Assembly: GCA_036659415.1 (NCBI GenBank) | Contig: JAVXCQ010000023.1 | Coordinates: 1 to 24,185, forward strand | DNA from: JAVXCQ01 sp036659415 | GTDB lineage: Bacteria; Bacillota; Negativicutes; Acidaminococcales; Acidaminococcaceae | Length of the DNA: 24,185 bases | Direction of reading: 5' to 3' | Shown: piece by piece, positions 20,953 through 24,185 of the stretch | Layout: every line of letters starts with the position of its first letter | Numbering within the stretch: the stretch's first letter is position 1 | Position numbers and translations under genes: made by a program | The notes under the pieces: model-generated | Seen by the model: only the letters and a program-made list of their open reading frames with translations | Told to the model about the DNA's origin: nothing | Databases searched by the model: none

Positions 20953-22193
20953 GCCTCTACCTGCTGTGTTGCCAGTTTTTGTACCGTAGCAGCTAAAACG
21001 CTAATACCTGTACAAATATCTGTGGGTTTAGCAAATTCCGCTGGGTTATGACTAATACCTCCACGACAAGGAATGAAAATCATACCCGTGCTGACAATTG
21101 TTGCCATTTGCATGGCGTCATGGCCGGCACCACTATTCATATAGCGATAGCTAACCTTTTGCTCCTGACAAACCTGTTCCACCAGTTGTGCCAAAGCAGG
21201 CGCTAGCTGCACTGGCGTATCGGCGGTCAATAATTCCACACTAATATCCACTTGGTCGCTGGCCGCTACCAGGTCGGTCGCCTTTTGCATAGCTTGAAAA
21301 GCTCGGGCAATGCTAGCTGGTTCCACGCCTCGTAAATCCACCCACAGCGTCACCTGTCCGGGAATCACGTTAATAGAGGCTGGTTCTACTTCCACCACGC
21401 CTACCGTTGCCACTGTCCCCTGGTCGGCTTCAGCTTGAGCTGCCGCCTGCACCGCTAAAATTAGTTTGGCAGCTGCTACCAGTGCGTCTTTGCGTAAACC
21501 CATAGGCGTAGCTCCAGAATGGTCGGCCATGCCCTCTACACGGATTTTGAAGCGTGTGGGGGCGGCAATATTTTGCACGATGCCGATTTGTTCGCCCATT
21601 TCGTCTAAAACCTTGCCCTGCTCAATATGCAGTTCCCAAAAGCTATGCCAAAAGCCCGGTGCTTTAATAGCTTGCTGATAGTTGTCCGGATTATAGCCAT
21701 TACTGCGAAGTGCCTCCACAAAAGTCAAATCTCCGGCATGAGCGGCACGGGAAAATTGCTCTGGTGTGCCACGGCCGGTCACTAGCTTGCTGCCCATAGT
21801 AGCAAAGCCAAAGCGTGTCGACTCTTCTGCCTGAAAAATAATAACTTCCAGCGAGCGGGTCAAGTCTTCGTCTGCCAACATATACAGTACTTCCAAGGCA
21901 CCGACAACTCCCACGACACCGTCATAGGCTCCGGCTTGTGCCACACTATCTAAATGTGACCCCATGGCAATCGGTGGCAGCTGTGGTGCTGACCCCTGTT
22001 TGCGCAAAAAGATATTGCCTACGGCATCTCGCATCACGGTTAAATTCAAATCTTGAACTTGTTCTAGGAGCCAGTTTTGTGCCGCTACATCTGTTGCAGT
22101 ATAAGCTAGTCTTGTAATACCTTTATCAGTTTTGCCAAATTTAGCTATGCCGTCCAGTAATTTTTCTACCCGTTGGTAGTTTACCTTCTTCAT
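20949..22193 (-). CDS. M20-family amidohydrolase (N-carbamoyl-amino acid hydrolase / allantoate amidohydrolase type)
   Basis: Metal-dependent enzyme of the hydantoinase/carbamoylase family, which removes a carbamoyl or ureido group from N-carbamoyl amino acids, ureidopropionate or allantoate. Family stretches are MGSHLDSVAQAGAYDGVVG (His and Asp metal ligands), IIFQAEESTRFG (Glu-Glu), HSFWELHIEQG (His), SGAGHDAMQMA and CRGGISHNPAEF. Length (414 aa) is normal. The exact substrate cannot be told: no dihydropyrimidinase, hydantoinase or allantoin genes are adjacent. ATG 22193 is chosen (MKKVNYQRVEKLL); GTG 22199 is an alternative, and neither has a strong ribosome site. The start lies inside the end of the helicase gene, suggesting translational coupling. 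Confidence 0.92.
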   Translation of the reverse strand: MKKVNYQRVEKLLDGIAKFGKTDKGITRLAYTATDVAAQNWLLEQVQDLNLTVMRDAVGNIFLRKQGSAPQLPPIAMGSHLDSVAQAGAYDGVVGVVGALEVLYMLADEDLTRSLEVIIFQAEESTRFGFATMGSKLVTGRGTPEQFSRAAHAGDLTFVEALRSNGYNPDNYQQAIKAPGFWHSFWELHIEQGKVLDEMGEQIGIVQNIAAPTRFKIRVEGMADHSGATPMGLRKDALVAAAKLILAVQAAAQAEADQGTVATVGVVEVEPASINVIPGQVTLWVDLRGVEPASIARAFQAMQKATDLVAASDQVDISVELLTADTPVQLAPALAQLVEQVCQEQKVSYRYMNSGAGHDAMQMATIVSTGMIFIPCRGGISHNPAEFAKPTDICTGISVLAATVQKLATQQVEA

Positions 22194-23466
22194 CTGCACG
22201 TCTCACTTTCTGCTTCCTAGAAGCGATAGGGTTTTTGGTCCCTCGTTTATTGGGTCCGACAGCACTCTTACCCTGTTTGGCTAGCGGACTGGTTTTTTTC
22301 TTATTTGGTCTGGCTTTTGCCGCCACGGTTTTTATTCTCCGGGCAATAGTGTCGCCGGCTAAGTTTTGTCGTTCCATGGTGACGTTTAACTTGCTTTCGA
22401 TATTTTTGAGCCAGCGTCCTTCGTCAGCCGTATAGAAGGTCACTGCTACGCCTTCATTACCGGCACGTCCGGTTCTGCCTATTCTATGTACATACCAATC
22501 CACATCATGAGGAATATCGTAATTAATGACATGGGTCACTCCTTCAATATCTAAGCCCCTTGCTGCCAGGTCACTAGCCACTAAAATCTGTAGTTTGGCA
22601 TCACGGAAAGCTTTCATCACAGTTTTACGTTTTGTTTGCGACATTTCTCCGTGCAAAACATCTACGTTATACTGAGCGGTAGCTAAATAATCTGCCAGCG
22701 CAATGGCTCTTTCTTTGCTAAAGCAAAAAACAATCATTAGATACGGGTTAAACCGTTCAATCAAAGTTTCCAGCGCTTTGTTTTTATATTCTTCCGTCGT
22801 TTTGATGCAAATCTGCTGCGTATTTTCTACAGTGGCCATGTCTGGATTAATATCAATCAAAGCACAGTTTTTGGTAATGCGCTTACCCAGCTTGCGTACT
22901 TCTTCGGATAAGGTAGCTGAACACAGTACCGTCTGCCGGTGTTCGTCCGTCATGCCAATTAATTCCGAGGCTTCGTCAATAAAGCCCTGTTGAAGCATTT
23001 CATCAACTTCGTCCAAAACTAAATAAGTAACGCCGCCCAAATTAGTGTTCCCTTTGCGAATATGGTCTAGTAACCGACCGGGAGTACCTACCATGATTTG
23101 CGTATTACCCTGTAATTTGTTTTTTTGAGTTTCAAAATCACGTCCGCCACAAACGGTCAGGGTTTTAAGCTCGCTGTCGCCAATTAATTTTTTGGTTTCT
23201 GCTGTAATTTGTAGCGCCAACTCTCGCGTCGGTGCAATAATCAGCGCTTGCACGAATTTTTTGCTCGGATCTATTTTCTCCATTAAGGGAATTAAAAAAG
23301 CCAAAGTTTTGCCGGTACCTGTTTGGGCTCTGGCGATGACATCTTTGCCGGCAAAAAGTGCCGGTATGGCCTGTTCTTGCACAGGCATTGGTTTTTTAAT
23401 TCCTGCTAATTTCAATAGTTCGATTGTACGAGCACAGACTTTTAACCGTTCAAAACCATTGTTCAT
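22141..23466 (-). CDS. DEAD-box ATP-dependent RNA helicase
   Basis: ATP-dependent RNA helicase (441 aa) for RNA unwinding in ribosome assembly or decay, often cold-responsive. Both RecA-like domains are complete: Q motif near residue 25, motif I ARAQTGTGKT, Ia PTRELALQ, TPGRLLDHI, motif II DEVD (Val instead of Ala in DEAD), motif III SAT, IVFCFSK, motif V ASDLAARGLDI, motif VI HRIGRTGRAG. A basic, lysine-rich C-terminal tail of ~65 residues (from about 375) may bind RNA. ATG 23466 follows AGAGGG by 6 nt; 16 extra upstream codons are in the leader and rejected. The last 53 nt overlap the amidase gene in another frame. Confidence 0.96.
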   Translation of the reverse strand: MNNGFERLKVCARTIELLKLAGIKKPMPVQEQAIPALFAGKDVIARAQTGTGKTLAFLIPLMEKIDPSKKFVQALIIAPTRELALQITAETKKLIGDSELKTLTVCGGRDFETQKNKLQGNTQIMVGTPGRLLDHIRKGNTNLGGVTYLVLDEVDEMLQQGFIDEASELIGMTDEHRQTVLCSATLSEEVRKLGKRITKNCALIDINPDMATVENTQQICIKTTEEYKNKALETLIERFNPYLMIVFCFSKERAIALADYLATAQYNVDVLHGEMSQTKRKTVMKAFRDAKLQILVASDLAARGLDIEGVTHVINYDIPHDVDWYVHRIGRTGRAGNEGVAVTFYTADEGRWLKNIESKLNVTMERQNLAGDTIARRIKTVAAKARPNKKKTSPLAKQGKSAVGPNKRGTKNPIASRKQKVRRADEEGKLPTGRKITGRHS

Positions 23467-23512
23467 TTCAATCCCTCTTTTCTCTAGTTGGTGATAACTG
23501 CAATTGCAAGGC

Positions 23513-23540
23513 AAAAAAAGCGCCCCAAGCCGGGCGCTTT
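23513..23540 (-). terminator. Attenuator in the helicase leader
   Basis: 9-bp GC-rich stem (23517-23525 with 23532-23540), 6-nt loop, and seven T on the minus strand, about 47 nt before the helicase start. Confidence 0.9.
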
Positions 23541-23646
23541 ATGTGTAACAGTGTTTTTAAAGTTAGTGCCGAGGACTGTCTCCTTCAATACCGGCAATGT
23601 GTAAGCTAACTCTTACCGCCCTTCGCCCAGGGGAAACAGTAACTGC
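23541..23646 (-). promoter_or_regulatory. Structured leader RNA of the helicase gene, candidate cis-regulatory element
   Basis: Between the promoter and the attenuator the RNA can form a nested stem. AGTTAG pairs with CTAACT, GCCG with CGGC, and AGGA with TCCT, separated by internal loops. A CCCT/AGGG hairpin and a GTAAG/CTTAC hairpin lie upstream. Two GGGCG elements (GGGCGAAGGGCG) could pair with CGCCC in the attenuator's 5' arm, an antiterminator arrangement. I could not match it to a known riboswitch family. Structures are by eye. Confidence 0.55.
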
Positions 23647-23652
23647 TAAAAT

Positions 23653-23661
23653 ATTATATCA
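23653..23661 (-). promoter_or_regulatory. Promoter of the helicase leader (extended -10)
   Basis: Minus strand TGATATAAT (23661..23653), an extended -10; the -35 is poor. Confidence 0.65.
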
Positions 23662-23756
23662 TAAAAACTTCTAAATACCTAAAATGCCAAAAAAATAAAT
23701 TATTAGGTGGCAGCAAAAAGGTCATACTTGCACTATTTATAATCAAGCTAAGCAAC

Positions 23757-23818
23757 TGACCAAGAGCCGCTTAAAGGGCTACTGCCAAAAACCTACCCCC
23801 AACATTTGACCAAGAGCC
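23757..23818. repeat. Pair of 12-bp direct repeats 50 bp apart, within longer imperfect units
   Basis: TGACCAAGAGCC occurs at 23757-23768 and 23807-23818. The similarity extends, with gaps, about 20 bp further (to the TGCCAA motifs at about 23783 and 23831), so each unit is about 30-36 bp. Each copy can form a small hairpin. They lie in the 23659-23855 spacer, which holds no credible gene. Confidence 0.6.
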
Positions 23819-23855
23819 TTATTATAGAGCTGCCAACCGTCAGCTGTTGTAAAAT

Positions 23856-23887
23856 AAAAAAAAGACACGCAAGAGCTGCGTGTCTTT
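23856..23887 (-). terminator. Terminator of the tRNA-Gly-Cys-Leu transcript
   Basis: 11-bp stem (23861-23871 with 23877-23887), 5-nt loop, and a T run on the minus strand at 23856-23863. Between it and tRNA-Leu are two further hairpins. Confidence 0.92.
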
Positions 23888-23923
23888 GTGACAACGTTTG
23901 TTCGTTCAAGCGTTGTCTATGCT

Positions 23924-23958
23924 GACAAAGTAGAGTTTTTATCGACTTTGTCTTTTTT
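23924..23958 (+). terminator. Plus-strand terminator facing the tRNA cluster
   Basis: GACAAAGT/ACTTTGTC stem (23924-23931 with 23945-23952) followed on the plus strand by TTTTTT (23953-23958). It is correctly built for rightward, not leftward, transcription. A GACAACG/CGTTGTC hairpin (23890-23896 with 23911-23917) lies next to it. Confidence 0.6.
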
Positions 23959-23959
23959 G

Positions 23960-24048
23960 TGGTGCCGAGGACCGGAATCGAACCGGTACGGGGATCACTC
24001 CCCGAGGGATTTTAAGTCCCTTGCGTCTGCCAGTTCCGCCACCCCGGC
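23960..24048 (-). tRNA. tRNA-Leu (TAA)
   Basis: 89-nt class II tRNA with a long variable arm (CGGGGAGTGATCCCCG) and encoded CCA; the anticodon loop is CT-TAA-AA. Reads UUA/UUG. Confidence 0.97.
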
Positions 24049-24054
24049 ATGAAG

Positions 24055-24128
24055 TGGAGGCGACACCCAGAATCGAACTGGGGATAAAGGTTTTGCAGAC
24101 CTCTGCCTTACCGCTTGGCTATGTCGCC
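24055..24128 (-). tRNA. tRNA-Cys (GCA)
   Basis: 74-nt cloverleaf with encoded CCA; the anticodon loop is CT-GCA-AA, acceptor GGCGACA/TGTCGCC. It lies 6 bp upstream of tRNA-Leu. Confidence 0.97.
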
Positions 24129-24133
24129 TTAAT

Positions 24134-24185
24134 TGGAGCGGAAAACGAGATTCGAACTCGCGACCCCCTCCTTGGCAAGGAGGTG
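24134..24185 (-). tRNA. tRNA-Gly (GCC), cut by window edge
   Basis: The 3' 52 nt from the anticodon stem to CCA are present; the anticodon loop is TT-GCC-AA. The 5' part is beyond the window. It is the first of the Gly-Cys-Leu set seen here, 5 bp upstream of tRNA-Cys. Confidence 0.93.

Noticed and set aside
20949..22193. The cobalamin riboswitch as regulator of the amidase
   Set aside because: The riboswitch lies downstream of the amidase stop and reads away from it.
1..24185. CRISPR arrays, insertion sequences, rRNA genes
   Set aside because: None seen: no regularly spaced repeat arrays, transposase frames or rRNA-like sequence.

Overview
The window is ordinary bacterial chromosome, almost all of it transcribed leftward. 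It contains translation genes, a T-box, TTG, GTG and AUA start codons, AGGAGG-type ribosome sites and many intrinsic terminators, which fits a low-to-mid GC Bacillota. The mix of a DUF4127 secreted protein, a cobalamin riboswitch, a long divergent glutamine synthetase and an acyl-CoA dehydrogenase suggests Negativicutes (Acidaminococcus/Phascolarctobacterium-like). That taxon is an inference, not proven here.

Layout. 1-1330: a truncated secreted-protein gene and two divergent XRE-family regulators whose shared promoter region carries three similar 17-bp palindromes. 1412-5008: thrS behind a threonine T-box, then infC-rpmI-rplT with its own promoter and an attenuated leader; infC appears to start at AUA. 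5014-6725: a lone rightward DUF4127 gene. 6724-8302: yajQ, a small NrdD-tail-like protein and a secreted unknown. 8315-10340: udp-deoB (nucleoside salvage). 10583-12516: lspA-rluD-pyrR. 12723-15022: a 3D-domain wall protein, a hotdog protein and an acyl-CoA dehydrogenase. 15165-18570: a long glutamine-synthetase-family gene with a large leader hairpin, and an APC permease. 18751-20515: tRNA-Gln, tRNA-Glu and gltX. 20568-20952: a cobalamin riboswitch with its own promoter and terminator but no obvious target gene. 20949-23466: a DEAD-box helicase overlapping an M20 amidase, behind a structured leader that ends in a terminator. 23700-24185: a hairpin-rich spacer and a tRNA-Gly-Cys-Leu cluster.

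How it works together. Most genes are housekeeping. The distinctive content is RNA and promoter-level control: T-box, infC leader, orphan B12 riboswitch, helicase leader, glutamine-synthetase leader hairpin and the two-repressor intergenic region. No CRISPR array, transposase or phage structural gene was seen. The strongest candidates for undescribed biology are the free-standing cobalamin riboswitch unit, the two-repressor switch with a catalytically dead S24 domain, and the helicase leader.
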